Below, one piece after another: positions 27,447 to 37,287 of a stretch of DNA of 64,000 nt. The notes beneath the pieces are model-generated. The model made no database searches. It had not been told where the DNA came from and was given only the letters and a program-made list of their open reading frames with translations. The stretch comes from Antribacter gilvus. GTDB lineage: Bacteria > Actinomycetota > Actinomycetes > Actinomycetales > Cellulomonadaceae. The number at the start of each line of letters is the position of its first letter. The stretch's first letter is position 1. Position numbers and translations under genes: made by a program. The stretch spans positions 124,001 through 188,000 of the forward strand of contig NZ_QXTH01000008.1 in the NCBI RefSeq assembly GCF_003946865.1. The letters are read 5' to 3'.

Positions 27447-28286
27447 TCAGCCGTACCACTTGCCCTTCTCCTGGACACCGGGCACGAACTCGAAGTGCCA
27501 CGGCTCGTACGCGCCGACGCCGCCGCGCTTGGCCCAGGAGGGGTTCTGCCAGCCGTACGCCGGAGCGTTGGCGTTGAGCCACCGGTAGACGTCGGCGGAG
27601 CCGGTCTCCTGCGAGCAGAGGTCGATCGCGAGGCCCCAGCCGTGCATCGAGCTGCCCGGCGACGCGGCGTACGAGCCGCGGGACGCCTTGACGGAGTACT
27701 GCATCGACAGCGAGCGGTAGGTGGCGACGAGGCACAGGTCCCGGCCGAACGCCGCACGGAAGTTCTCGTTGAGCGACGACAGGGCGATGGCGGCATCGGG
27801 GCGGAGGGAGTCGCCCTGCTGCCAGATCTCGCAGAGGGAGTGGTCGGCGAGCCTGCCGTTGGTGCCCTCGACCGGTGCGTTCGGGTCGCAGTTCGGGAGC
27901 GGGTTGCGCTCGGAGGTGCGGCTCACCGTGACGTCGCTCCGCGTGACCTTCGGCGCGGCGGCGACGGCGGACGAGGTGGCGGGCGCGGTCCCCGGCATCG
28001 TCACGACGTCGAGCGTGGACGGGCCGACGTTGGCCTGGTCGAGTGCGAACGGGGTGTCACCGGCCGATGCCGGCGGGGAGAGCGGCGCCGCGATGGTGGC
28101 GGCGGCCAGGGTGCCGAGGACGGCGGTCTTGGGGAGCCAACGTTGCTGGAGGGTGCGCTGGTTCGCCGAAGGCTTCTCGGGCTTCCGTCGGCCGGCGGTA
28201 CTTCGACCGGGCCCTTGTTCCGCCTCACGCCGGGCGCGCCGTGAGACGAGCGCGGGCTGATCGCCCGAGACAGCCGCTGACTCCAC
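27447..28286 (-). CDS. M15 family D-alanyl-D-alanine carboxypeptidase-like protein
   Basis: A 279-residue cell-envelope peptidase. About 50 basic residues precede a hydrophobic anchor or signal (WLPKTAVLGTLAAATIAAPL, near 50-70). The M15 zinc motifs are present: SSMHGWGLAIDLC (SxHxxGxAxD) and EPWHFEF near the C-terminus. Such VanY-like enzymes trim D-Ala from peptidoglycan stems. GTG 28286 follows GGAGGGG; in-frame GTG 28337 is less well placed. The 249-nt upstream region is hairpin-rich and may form a structured leader. Confidence 0.85.
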   Translation of the reverse strand: MESAAVSGDQPALVSRRARREAEQGPGRSTAGRRKPEKPSANQRTLQQRWLPKTAVLGTLAAATIAAPLSPPASAGDTPFALDQANVGPSTLDVVTMPGTAPATSSAVAAAPKVTRSDVTVSRTSERNPLPNCDPNAPVEGTNGRLADHSLCEIWQQGDSLRPDAAIALSSLNENFRAAFGRDLCLVATYRSLSMQYSVKASRGSYAASPGSSMHGWGLAIDLCSQETGSADVYRWLNANAPAYGWQNPSWAKRGGVGAYEPWHFEFVPGVQEKGKWYG

Positions 28287-28535
28287 TACCCCTCCGTGGT
28301 CTGTTGCGCCCGCGGCCCCTCGCGGCTCGTCCGACACTAACCACGGCCTGGCGAAGGTGCCAAGACGTGGCTGTGGTATCCCGCCCCCTGGCGGTAACCA
28401 CCCCGGCACCCGAAGGTGCCATACGCCTGTGACCTGGATGTGTCGTCCACATCACGCGGCGTCTGGGTCACGATAGCGTCACGACGCCCGGTTACAGAAG
28501 TCGCAAACCCGCCCGGGTCGTATCGGCGACATCCG
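28287..28535 (-). promoter_or_regulatory. Structured 5' region of the M15 peptidase gene
   Basis: The gap contains a perfect ggcacc-tetraloop-ggtgcc hairpin (28405-28420), a second two-part stem just beside it (about 28370-28402), and an 11-bp direct repeat cgaaggtgcca at 28352 and 28411. TATCGT near 28470 on the minus strand could be a -10, giving a leader of about 180 nt. It matches no riboswitch I can name. Confidence 0.3.
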
Positions 28536-29633
28536 TCAGGCGAAGCGGCGTCGCTGCATGGCGTCACGCACCTCGCCCACGAGCTCCTCCAGGATGTCCT
28601 CGAGGAAGACGACGCCCAGGACCGCGCCGTCGGCCCCGTCGACCCGGGCGAGGTGGGAGCCGGAGCGCTGCATCTCGCGCAGCGCCTCCTCCACCTCGTC
28701 GTCGGGACGCACGGCGGCCAGCGCCCGCACGCGCCACGGGGCGACCGGGTCGTACCGGTCGCCGTTGGTCGCGTACAGCACGTCCTTGAGGTGGAGATAC
28801 CCCACCAGGCGGCCGACGGCGTCCGGGTCGTCCTCGGGCCCCGTCTCGCCCTCGGCGAGGGGGTGCAGGCCCGCGACGACCGGGAAGCGGGAGAAGCCGT
28901 ACCGGGTGACGAGGCGCTCCACCTCGTCCGGCGTGGTGTCGTCGGGCACGGTGACGAGCTGGGTCACGGGCACCATCACGTCGCCCGCCGTGCGGGACGA
29001 GAACTCGATCGCACCCGAGAGGAGGCCCTGCTCGTCCTGGAGGACGCCCTCCGCGGCCGAGTGCTCCACGATGGACTGGACCTCCTGGGCCGTGAACGCC
29101 GAGGCGACCTCGTCCTTGGGCTCGACGCCCGCGAGGCGGACGGCGTGGTTGGCGATCCAGTTGAGCGCGCCGATGAGCGGGCGCAGCACCCGGCCGAGCA
29201 TCACGAGCGGCGGCCCGAACCACAGGACGGCCTTCTCCGGCCCGGCCACCGCGAGGTTCTTGGGAACCATCTCGCCGAGCACCACGTGCAGGTAGACGAC
29301 GACGGACAGCGCGATGACCAGCGCGATGGGATGGGTGAGCGCCGTGCTCACGCCGAGCGCGTGCAGCGGCCCCTCGAGGAGGTGGGCGAGGGCCGGCTCC
29401 GCCACGATGCCGAGGCCCGTGGAGCAGACGGTGACGCCGAGCTGGGCGCACGCGAGCATGAGCGAGACGTGCTCCATGGCCCAGAGCACCGTCGTGGCCC
29501 GCCGGTCGCCCGCGGCCGCGAGGGGCTCGATGGAGCTCCGGCGCGCGGAGAGGACGGCGAACTCGGCGCCGACGAAGAAGGCGTTCCCGGCGAGGAGGAG
29601 CAGGCCGATCAGGAGGGCGGTCGAGGTGCTCAT
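28536..29633 (-). CDS. CNNM/CorC-HlyC family membrane protein 1
   Basis: A 365-residue protein: DUF21 transmembrane domain (about 1-190, with GNAFFVGAEFAVL and LGEMVPKNLAV), then a CBS pair (about 210-355). The C-terminal CorC_HlyC domain of longer relatives is missing; the protein ends soon after EDILEELVGEV. The family is linked to magnesium or cobalt efflux and has historical hemolysin names. It overlaps the stop of the second paralogue by 4 nt, so the two are cotranscribed and may act as a heterodimer. Confidence 0.88.
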   Translation of the reverse strand: MSTSTALLIGLLLLAGNAFFVGAEFAVLSARRSSIEPLAAAGDRRATTVLWAMEHVSLMLACAQLGVTVCSTGLGIVAEPALAHLLEGPLHALGVSTALTHPIALVIALSVVVYLHVVLGEMVPKNLAVAGPEKAVLWFGPPLVMLGRVLRPLIGALNWIANHAVRLAGVEPKDEVASAFTAQEVQSIVEHSAAEGVLQDEQGLLSGAIEFSSRTAGDVMVPVTQLVTVPDDTTPDEVERLVTRYGFSRFPVVAGLHPLAEGETGPEDDPDAVGRLVGYLHLKDVLYATNGDRYDPVAPWRVRALAAVRPDDEVEEALREMQRSGSHLARVDGADGAVLGVVFLEDILEELVGEVRDAMQRRRFA

Positions 29634-31027
29634 CGGACCTCCTCCGAACGGTCGGAGGCGTCCGGGGCAGGCTCGGCCACCCGGACGCGCAGGCGCTCGA
29701 CGCGGCGGCCGGCCATGGCCTCGACCCGCAGCGAGACACGGTCGACCTCGATCGCGTCGCCCACCACAGGGACGCGGCCCAGGCGGGCCATGACGAGGCC
29801 GCCGAGGGTCTCGTAGGCGCCGTCCTCGGGCAGGTCGATGCCCGTGGTCTCCTCCAGCTCGTCCGGGCGCAGGACGCCCGGGACGATCCACGATCCGTCG
29901 GCGGCACGAGCCGCGCCGGCGCGGCGGGGGTCGTGCTCGTCCGACACCTCGCCGACCAGCTCCTCCACGACGTCCTCCAGGGTGACGACGCCGGACGTGC
30001 CGCCGTACTCGTCCACGACGACCGCCATCTGCAGGCCGAACCCGCGGAGCTCCACCAGGAGCGGGCCGAGGCGGACGGTCTCGGGGACGCGTGGCGCGTC
30101 GACCATGAGCGCGGCGGCGGGCACGTCGAACCGGCGGTCGTGCGGCACGCCGACGGCGCGGCGCAGGTGCACGAGGCCGACGACGTCGTCGCGGTCCTCG
30201 CCGATCACCGGGAACCGGGAGTGCCCGGTGCTGCGGGCCAGCGCCACGACCTCCTCCGCGGTGGTGTCGCGGTGCACCACGACCATGCGCATCCGGTCGG
30301 TCATGACGTCCACCGCGGAGAGCTCGTCGAGCTCGATGGAGTTGGTCAGCAGCGTGGCGACCGACCGCTCGAGCGTGCCCTCCGCGGCGGAGCGCCGCAC
30401 CAGCGACGCCAGCTCGGAGGCGGACCGGGCGCCCGACAGCTCCTCACGGGGCTCGACACCGACGCGACGCAGGATCGCGTTCGCGGAGCCGTTCAGCACG
30501 GCGATGACCGGCTTGAAGCCGATGGTGAAGGCCCGCTGCAGCGGGACGACGAGGCGGGCGGTCGCGAGCGGCGCGGAGAGCGCGAAGTTCTTGGGGATCA
30601 GCTCGCCGAAGACCATCGAGAAGACGTTGACGAGCAGCAGCGCCAGCACGCCGGCGAGCACGCCCGCCACGGCTCCGGGCACGGGCACGTTGCCGAACGC
30701 CGACTCCAGGAGGGAGTCGAGTGCGGGCTGGGCGGTGTAGCCGAGAAGGATGGTGGTCAGCGTGATGCCGACCTGGGCGGAGCTGAGCTCCGTGGACAGG
30801 TTCTTCAGCCCGGCGCGGACCGCCGCGTCACGCCTGCTCGGTGCCGGCCTTCTCGCGACGGTGACGCCGGGCCGGGCTCTGTCGCCCTCCTGGTCGTCGT
30901 CTCCGCCCAGGACGGCGGGATCTAGGGTGACCAGGGAGAACTCACCGGCCACGAAGACAGCTGTGCCTGCAGTGAGGAGCACCCCGAGCGCGACCATCAA
31001 CCAGTCGCCTACCACAGGGTGCTCCAC
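29630..31027 (-). CDS. CNNM/CorC-HlyC family membrane protein 2
   Basis: A 465-residue paralogue of the next gene downstream. DUF21 domain with GEFSLVTLDP and FGELIPKNFAL, CBS pair (about 220-345, with VVVDEYGGTSGVVTLEDVVEELVG) and a complete C-terminal CorC_HlyC domain ending in the RVEAMAGRRVERLRV strand. An acidic insert GGDDDQEGDR lies after the first helix. GTG start at 31027. Together with the shorter paralogue it probably forms a divalent-cation efflux or sensing unit. Confidence 0.9.
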   Translation of the reverse strand: MEHPVVGDWLMVALGVLLTAGTAVFVAGEFSLVTLDPAVLGGDDDQEGDRARPGVTVARRPAPSRRDAAVRAGLKNLSTELSSAQVGITLTTILLGYTAQPALDSLLESAFGNVPVPGAVAGVLAGVLALLLVNVFSMVFGELIPKNFALSAPLATARLVVPLQRAFTIGFKPVIAVLNGSANAILRRVGVEPREELSGARSASELASLVRRSAAEGTLERSVATLLTNSIELDELSAVDVMTDRMRMVVVHRDTTAEEVVALARSTGHSRFPVIGEDRDDVVGLVHLRRAVGVPHDRRFDVPAAALMVDAPRVPETVRLGPLLVELRGFGLQMAVVVDEYGGTSGVVTLEDVVEELVGEVSDEHDPRRAGAARAADGSWIVPGVLRPDELEETTGIDLPEDGAYETLGGLVMARLGRVPVVGDAIEVDRVSLRVEAMAGRRVERLRVRVAEPAPDASDRSEEVR

Positions 31028-31171
31028 GAATATCGCTCGATCATGGTGGCAACGATCCTAGCGTTCGCAGCGGACGGAGGCCGCCCGCAGAGCAGCCCGG
31101 CGCGTCCTTTCGTCCGACGTAACAGCCGAGTCTCAGTGTCCTGTCAGGCTCGTAGGTGCAAGATTGGTCCT

Positions 31172-31939
31172 ATGTCTTCTGGTACGCCCCAGTCGCCGGG
31201 CACCCCGTTCCCGGGATCCGCGCCGTCCTCGGCCAGCACAGGCCAGCAGACGGCCACCGTCCTCGTCGTCGAGGACGAGCCCACGATCGCCACGGCGATC
31301 GCCCAGCGGCTCTCCGCCGAGGGATGGCGCGTGGAGGTGGCGCGCGACGGGCTCTCCGGGGTCGACGCGGCCGCCCGCCTGCGCCCCGACCTCGTGGTGC
31401 TGGACGTGATGCTCCCGGGGATCGACGGCCTCGAGGTCACGCGCCGCATCCAGGCGGAACAGCCCGTGCCGATCCTCATGCTCACCGCCCGCGACGACGA
31501 GACCGACATGCTGGTGGGTCTCGGCGTCGGCGCGGACGACTACATGACCAAGCCGTTCTCGATGCGTGAGCTGGTGGCCCGGATCAAGGCGCTGCTGCGC
31601 CGCGTGGACCGCGCGGCGCAGGCCGCCGCGGCCACGCCCGCAGACCCGCCCATGATCATGGGCGACGTGACCGTCGACCGCGCCCAGCGCCGTGTGTACC
31701 GCGGCGGCGACGAGGTGCATCTCACACCCACGGAGTTCGAGCTGCTCGTGATGCTCGCCGGCTCGCCCAAGACCGTCCTCACGCGCGAGCGCCTGCTCGC
31801 CGAGGTCTGGGACTGGGCCGACGCGAGCGGCACCCGCACCGTGGACTCCCACATCAAGGCGCTGCGCCGCAAGCTCGGCCCGGACCTGATCCGGACCGTC
31901 CACGGCGTCGGCTACGCCTTCGAGCCGCCGGCGCTGTGA
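31172..31939 (+). CDS. OmpR-family response regulator
   Basis: A 255-residue regulator. The receiver domain (about 28-145) has acidic pocket Glu34-Asp35, phospho-acceptor Asp78 in VVLDVMLPG and lysine in MTKPF; the winged-helix DNA-binding domain (about 165-252) ends TVHGVGYAF. The first 25 residues are Pro/Ser/Gly-rich and disordered-looking. No ribosome site precedes the ATG; CAAGAT lies 7 nt before it, suggesting a leaderless mRNA. The kinase gene follows after 34 nt. Confidence 0.93.
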   Translation: MSSGTPQSPGTPFPGSAPSSASTGQQTATVLVVEDEPTIATAIAQRLSAEGWRVEVARDGLSGVDAAARLRPDLVVLDVMLPGIDGLEVTRRIQAEQPVPILMLTARDDETDMLVGLGVGADDYMTKPFSMRELVARIKALLRRVDRAAQAAAATPADPPMIMGDVTVDRAQRRVYRGGDEVHLTPTEFELLVMLAGSPKTVLTRERLLAEVWDWADASGTRTVDSHIKALRRKLGPDLIRTVHGVGYAFEPPAL

Positions 31940-31973
31940 GCGTCGCCGAGAACGCCACGAGCGCCACCACCTG

Positions 31974-33059
31974 ATGCCACCTCGCCGCGACCTGCGCGAC
32001 CTTCGTCCCCTCGACCCGCTGCGCTCCCTCAAGACCAAGCTCGGCGTCCTCGTGGCGGCGACGGTCACGCTCGCCGTGCTCATCACCTGGCTGGGGCTCC
32101 AGGCGAGCCTGGGCCCCAGCCGCACGTTCCCGCTCGCGATCCTGCTGTCGCTGCTGCTCACCCAGATCCTGGCCCGTGGCATGACCTCCCCGCTGCGCGA
32201 GATGACGGCGGCCGTCCAGGCGATGGCCGAGGGCGACTACACGACCCGGGTGCGCGCGACGAGCCAGGACGAGGTCGGCAGGCTGTCCGCGGCGTTCAAC
32301 ATGATGGCCGAGGACCTGGCGTCCGTGGAGCAGACGCGGCGCGACCTGATCGCGAACGTCTCGCACGAGCTGCGCACCCCGATCGCCGCCCTCCAGGCCC
32401 AGCTCGAGAACATGGTGGACGGCGTGTCGCAGCCGACGCCGGCCGCCCTGGAGCAGGCCCTCGCGCAGACGGAGCGGCTCACCCGCCTCGTCTCCTACCT
32501 GCTGGACCTGTCCCGCATCGAGGCCGGGGCCTCGGCCCTCGCCATCTCGGAGGTCCCGGTGGGCGACTTCCTGGAGGACTGCGCGCAGGGCCTGTCCATG
32601 GTCGACGCCGCCAAGGGCCTGCACTACGTGGTGGACGTGACCCCGGACGACCTGGTGCTGGAGGCCGACGCCGAGCGGCTGCACCAGGTGGTCACCAACC
32701 TGCTCCAGAACGCGATCCGGCACTCGCCCCACGGCGGGGTCGTCCGGCTCGACGCCTACCCCTCGGGCGACGCCGTGGTGATCGAGGTCAGCGACCAGGG
32801 ACCCGGTATCGCGAAGGAGGACCGCGAGCGGATCTTCGAGCGGTTCACGCGTGGCTCGTCGAGCCACCCGGTGGGCGCCTCGGGGACCGTCGGGTCGAGC
32901 GGCGGCACGGGGATCGGTCTCGCGATCGCCCGCTGGGCGGTGGATCTGCACGGCGGCCACGTCGAGGTCGCCGACTCCGACCAGGGCGCCACGATGCGCA
33001 TCACGCTCCCGGCCCGCGCCCGCCCCGCGCCGGGCGTCGCGACCACCACCGACGGGTGA
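31974..33059 (+). CDS. Sensor histidine kinase
   Basis: A 361-residue kinase. Two helices (about 23-43 and 52-69) leave fewer than 10 residues outside, so any signal is sensed in or near the membrane. A HAMP domain follows (to about 122), then HisKA with His131 in VSHELRTP, N-box NLLQNAIRHSP, DQGPGI and GGTGIGLAI of the ATPase domain. Partner of the response regulator upstream. Target genes are not evident. Confidence 0.93.
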   Translation: MPPRRDLRDLRPLDPLRSLKTKLGVLVAATVTLAVLITWLGLQASLGPSRTFPLAILLSLLLTQILARGMTSPLREMTAAVQAMAEGDYTTRVRATSQDEVGRLSAAFNMMAEDLASVEQTRRDLIANVSHELRTPIAALQAQLENMVDGVSQPTPAALEQALAQTERLTRLVSYLLDLSRIEAGASALAISEVPVGDFLEDCAQGLSMVDAAKGLHYVVDVTPDDLVLEADAERLHQVVTNLLQNAIRHSPHGGVVRLDAYPSGDAVVIEVSDQGPGIAKEDRERIFERFTRGSSSHPVGASGTVGSSGGTGIGLAIARWAVDLHGGHVEVADSDQGATMRITLPARARPAPGVATTTDG

Positions 33060-33377
33060 GACCCCGTCGCAGGGCACCATCCGGTTCCCGTGATCTCCGT
33101 CACAGGCGCACGACGAACCGCTAGCAGGCCACGGGCAAGCCATCACCCGCGGTAGAGGACAAATCGTCCGCGCATTGCCGGGGTTTTGCCGGGCGTTCAG
33201 AAATCGTGACGAAGTGTCACCATGTGCGGTTCCGTGCGCCTGACGAACTCGCCTGGGACGCCCTATCACAGGCCGTGAGGGCCTAGTCTTGAACGGCTTG
33301 GACAACGTGCGACCGCACCGCGGGAGCACGACTGAGAACGATACATTCGACGACCGCACTCCCTAGCAGAGTGCAAT
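33060..33377 (+). promoter_or_regulatory. kgd upstream region with CRP/GlxR-like site
   Basis: This 318-nt gene-free stretch precedes kgd. It holds cgtga-N6-tcaca (33089-33104), a 9 of 10 match to the CRP/GlxR box, and a perfect gtgac-N5-gtcac palindrome (33206-33220). I see no convincing -10/-35 pair and no reading frame. Confidence 0.4.
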
Positions 33378-36300
33378 GTGGTGAAGGTGGGCGATCCGCG
33401 CGTGTCCCCGAAGGCTGGTTCAGAGTCGATCAGCGTGTCGAGCTCGTCGTTCGGAGCCAACGAATGGCTCGTGGACGAGCTCTACGAGCAGTATCTGAAG
33501 GACAAGAACGCGGTCGATCCCGCGTGGTGGGAGTTCTTCGAGAACTACACCCCGGGGGGCGACGGCAGCGCACGACCGGCCCCGGCAGCTCCGTCCGAGG
33601 GCGCTCCCGCGCCTGCCCAGGACGGTGCACCCGCTGACGGTACGGCGTCGGCCACCAAGCCCTCTCCCGGCACCGCCGCCGCTGAGGAGGCCCAGCGCCC
33701 CCGCGAGCAGGTCCTGCCGGCCGACCCGACCGTGAACGCCGCGCTGAGCAAGATCGTCGTCGCGACGGCGCAGCCCGCCACCGCCGACTATGCCGACGTG
33801 GCGACCGCGAAGCGCAAGCCGCACGACGACGCCGCCGTCGACGCGGTGGAGAAGCTGCGCGGCCCCGCCGCGCGCGTCGTCACGAACATGGAGGCCTCCC
33901 TCGAGGTCCCGACCGCCACATCGGTGCGCGCGGTGCCCGCCAAGCTCATGGTGGACAACCGCATCGTCATCAACAACCACCTCAAGCGTGGCCGTGGCGG
34001 CAAGATCTCGTTCACGCACCTCATCGGGTACGCCCTGGTCGAGGCCCTCGCCGACATGCCGGTCATGAACGCGCACTTCCAGCTCGTGGACGGCAAGCCG
34101 GGAATCGTCCAGCCCGCGCACGTCGGCTTCGGCCTCGCGATCGACCTGGCCAAGCCGGACGGCTCGCGCCAGCTGCTCGTGCCGAGCATCAAGAAGGCCG
34201 ACGAGCTCGACTTCGCCCAGTTCTGGGCGGCGTACGAGGCGCTGGTCCGCAAGGCCCGCGGCGGCAAGCTGACCGTCGAGGACTTCCAGGGCACCACGAT
34301 CTCGCTGACCAACCCGGGCGGCATCGGCACCGTCCACTCCGTGCCGCGGCTCATGCAGGGCCAGGGCACCATCATCGGCGTCGGCGCCATGGACTTCCCC
34401 GCGGAGTTCGCGGGCGCGTCCGAGGAGCAGCTGGCCCGCATGGGCGTGTCGAAGGTCCTGACGATCACGTCGACCTACGACCACCGCATCATCCAGGGCG
34501 CGCAGTCCGGCGAGTTCCTCAAGGTCCTCGCCGGCAAGCTGCTCGGCCTCGACGGCTTCTACGACCGGGTGTTCGCCGCCCTGCGCGTGCCGTACGAGCC
34601 GGTCCGCTGGGTGCGCGACAACACGGTGGACGCGGACGTCGAGGCGGCCAAGCCCGCCAAGATCGCCGAGATCATCCAGTCGTACCGCTCGCGCGGCCAC
34701 CTCATGGCCGACACGGACCCCCTGGCCTACCGCCAGCGCAAGCACCACGACCTGGACATCCAGAACCACGGCCTCACGCTCTGGGACCTGGACCGGACGT
34801 TCCCGACGGGCGGCTTCGGCGGCCGCCCCAAGTCCACGCTGCGCGACGTCCTCGGCCTGCTGCGCGACTCGTACTGCCGCACCATCGGCTTCGAGTACAT
34901 GCACATCGCCGACCCGGCACAGCGCACCTGGCTCCAGGAGCGTCTCGAGTCCGGCTACGCCCGCACGCCCCGCGAGGACCAGCTGCGTATCCTGCGCCGC
35001 CTGAACTCCGCCGAGGCGTTCGAGACGTTCCTCCAGACCAAGTTCGTGGGCCAGAAGCGGTTCTCGCTGGAGGGCGGCGAGTCGCTCATCCCGCTGCTCG
35101 ACACGATCCTGTCGAAGGCCGCCGAGGGCGGGCTCGACGAGGTCGGCATCGGCATGGCCCACCGCGGCCGCCTCAACGTGCTGGCCAACATCGCCGGCAA
35201 GAACTACGCCCAGATCTTCAAGGAGTTCGAGGGCCAGCTGGACCCGAAGAGCGTCCAGGGCTCCGGCGACGTCAAGTACCACCTGGGCACCGAGGGCGTG
35301 TTCACGGCCGAGACCGGCGCCACCACGCGCGTCTACCTCGCCGCGAACCCGTCGCACCTCGAGGCGGTGGACCCGGTGCTCGAGGGCATCGTCCGCGCCA
35401 AGCAGGACCGCATCGACCTGGGCAACGACGGCTTCTCCGTGCTGCCGATCCTGGTCCACGGCGACGCGGCCTTCGCCGGCCAGGGCGTGGTCCCCGAGGT
35501 GCTGAACCTGTCGCAGCTGCGGGGGTACCGCACCGGCGGCACCATCCACGTCATCATCAACAACCAGGTCGGCTTCACCACCGGCCCGATGTCGTCGCGC
35601 TCCACGACGTACGCGACGGACGTGGCCAAGGGCTACCAGATCCCGGTGTTCCACGTGAACGGCGACGACCCGGAGGCGTGCGCGCGCGTCGCCGAGCTGG
35701 CGTTCGACTACCGCGAGCAGTTCGGCCGCGACGTGATCGTCGACATGATCTGCTACCGCCGCCGCGGTCACAACGAGGGCGACGACCCCTCGATGACGCA
35801 GCCGCTCATGTACAACCTCATCGAGGCCAAGCGCTCGGTGCGGACCCTGTACACGGAGAACCTCGTCTCCCGCGGCGACATCACCGTGGAGGAGGCCGAG
35901 CACGCGCTGGCCGACTACCAGCAGCAGCTCGAGCGCGTCTTCACGGAGACCAAGGCCGGGTTCACCCCGGCGCCCCAGACCGAGCACATCAAGGGCCTGG
36001 AGCGTCCGGAGTCGCAGCTCGAGGACGCCGGCACCATGGTGGGCTGGCAGACGGCCGTCTCCCCCGCGGTGCTGCAGCGTGTGGGCCAGGTCCACACCTC
36101 CCCGCCGGAGGGCTTCACGATCCACCCCAAGCTGGCCCAGATGCTCGAGCGGCGTCAGGTCATGTCCACCGAGGGCGGTATCGACTGGGGCTTCGGCGAG
36201 CTGGTGGCCTTCGGCTCGCTGCTCATGGAGGGCACCCCGGTGCGCCTCGCGGGCCAGGACTCGCGCCGCGGCACGTTCGTGCAGCGTCACGCGGTGCTCC

Positions 36301-37199
36301 ACGACCGCGACACCGGCGCCGAGTGGACCCCGCTCCTGTACCTGTCCGACGAGCAGGCGAAGTTCTGGGTGTACGACTCCTCGCTGTCGGAGTACGCGGC
36401 CCTCGGCTTCGAGTACGGCTACTCGGTGGAGCGCCCCGACGCGCTCGTGCTGTGGGAGGCGCAGTTCGGCGACTTCGTCAACGGCGCCCAGACGGTCATC
36501 GACGAGTTCATCTCGTCGGCCGAGCAGAAGTGGGCGCAGTCGTCGTCCGTCGTCATGCTCCTGCCGCACGGCTACGAGGGCCAGGGGCCGGACCACTCGT
36601 CCGCCCGCATCGAGCGCTTCCTCCAGCTGTGCGCCCAGAACAACATGACGGTGGCGCAGCCGTCCACGCCGGCGTCGTACTTCCACCTGCTGCGCCGCCA
36701 GGCGTACCAGCGTCCGCGCCGCCCCCTGGTGGTGTTCACGCCCAAGCAGCTGCTCCGCCTCAAGGCCGCGGCCTCGGCGGTGGAGGACTTCACCGACGGC
36801 ACGTTCGAGCCGGTCCTCGCCGACACCACCGCGAACGCGGCGTCGGTGGACCGCGTGCTGGTCTGCACCGGCCGCGTGTACTACGACCTGATCGCCGAGC
36901 GCGCCAAGCGCGGCGACGCAGGCGTGGCGATCGTCCGCCTGGAGCAGCTCTACCCGTTCCCGGAGGAGCAGATCCGCGCCGAGCTCGCCAAGTACCCGAA
37001 CGCGGAGATCCGCTGGGTCCAGGACGAGCCGCAGAACCAGGGCGCCTGGTCCTTCGTGCACATGGCGCTGCCGATGGACGTCCCGTACGTCAAGGTCGTC
37101 TCGCGCCCCGCGTCCGCCTCGACGGCGGCCGGCACGGCCAAGCGGCACCAGGCACAGCAGGCCACGCTCATCGAGCAGGCGTTCGCCGCGCGTTCCTGA
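33378..37199 (+). CDS. kgd: Multifunctional 2-oxoglutarate dehydrogenase E1/E2 (Kgd)
   Basis: A 1273-residue actinobacterial fusion. The N-terminal segment [16 protein letters not shown] (about 25-40) is the E1 interaction peptide; a Pro/Ala linker reaches about 115; an E2-type succinyltransferase domain without lipoyl domain covers about 118-365 ([13 protein letters not shown]); the thiamine-dependent E1 core fills the rest ([41 protein letters not shown]). It decarboxylates 2-oxoglutarate in the TCA cycle with E2/E3 of pyruvate dehydrogenase; in this phylum it is inhibited by the OdhI/GarA FHA protein. GTG 33378 or 33381 are both possible starts. Alone in its transcript. Confidence 0.96.
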   Translation: MVKVGDPRVSPKAGSESISVSSSSFGANEWLVDELYEQYLKDKNAVDPAWWEFFENYTPGGDGSARPAPAAPSEGAPAPAQDGAPADGTASATKPSPGTAAAEEAQRPREQVLPADPTVNAALSKIVVATAQPATADYADVATAKRKPHDDAAVDAVEKLRGPAARVVTNMEASLEVPTATSVRAVPAKLMVDNRIVINNHLKRGRGGKISFTHLIGYALVEALADMPVMNAHFQLVDGKPGIVQPAHVGFGLAIDLAKPDGSRQLLVPSIKKADELDFAQFWAAYEALVRKARGGKLTVEDFQGTTISLTNPGGIGTVHSVPRLMQGQGTIIGVGAMDFPAEFAGASEEQLARMGVSKVLTITSTYDHRIIQGAQSGEFLKVLAGKLLGLDGFYDRVFAALRVPYEPVRWVRDNTVDADVEAAKPAKIAEIIQSYRSRGHLMADTDPLAYRQRKHHDLDIQNHGLTLWDLDRTFPTGGFGGRPKSTLRDVLGLLRDSYCRTIGFEYMHIADPAQRTWLQERLESGYARTPREDQLRILRRLNSAEAFETFLQTKFVGQKRFSLEGGESLIPLLDTILSKAAEGGLDEVGIGMAHRGRLNVLANIAGKNYAQIFKEFEGQLDPKSVQGSGDVKYHLGTEGVFTAETGATTRVYLAANPSHLEAVDPVLEGIVRAKQDRIDLGNDGFSVLPILVHGDAAFAGQGVVPEVLNLSQLRGYRTGGTIHVIINNQVGFTTGPMSSRSTTYATDVAKGYQIPVFHVNGDDPEACARVAELAFDYREQFGRDVIVDMICYRRRGHNEGDDPSMTQPLMYNLIEAKRSVRTLYTENLVSRGDITVEEAEHALADYQQQLERVFTETKAGFTPAPQTEHIKGLERPESQLEDAGTMVGWQTAVSPAVLQRVGQVHTSPPEGFTIHPKLAQMLERRQVMSTEGGIDWGFGELVAFGSLLMEGTPVRLAGQDSRRGTFVQRHAVLHDRDTGAEWTPLLYLSDEQAKFWVYDSSLSEYAALGFEYGYSVERPDALVLWEAQFGDFVNGAQTVIDEFISSAEQKWAQSSSVVMLLPHGYEGQGPDHSSARIERFLQLCAQNNMTVAQPSTPASYFHLLRRQAYQRPRRPLVVFTPKQLLRLKAAASAVEDFTDGTFEPVLADTTANAASVDRVLVCTGRVYYDLIAERAKRGDAGVAIVRLEQLYPFPEEQIRAELAKYPNAEIRWVQDEPQNQGAWSFVHMALPMDVPYVKVVSRPASASTAAGTAKRHQAQQATLIEQAFAARS

Positions 37200-37215
37200 C
37201 GCGCTCCGGGCCGAC

Positions 37216-37271
37216 GACGACGAACGCCGTGGTCACCTTCCGTACGGAAGGTGACCACGGCGTTCGTCGTC
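37216..37271. terminator. Perfect 56-nt palindrome between kgd and aldo/keto reductase
   Basis: A perfect palindrome of 28 bp per arm with no spacer, centred between 37243 and 37244. It begins 16 nt after the kgd stop and ends 16 nt before the convergent reductase stop. As RNA it would be a very stable hairpin on either strand; no T-tract. Confidence 0.75.
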
Positions 37272-37287
37272 CGCCCGGGTGGCTACG

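Noticed and set aside
28330-28360. Similarity of cgacactaacc to the 3' end of the c-di-AMP (ydaO) riboswitch
   Set aside because: It lies on the strand opposite to the M15 gene, has a base missing from the core motif, and the other conserved parts are absent.
33420-37148. Very long open frame antisense to kgd (over 1200 codons)
   Set aside because: Its residue composition (Arg/Ala/Gly/Val/His-rich, no domain) is that of the complementary strand of a GC-rich gene; kgd on the other strand is unambiguous.
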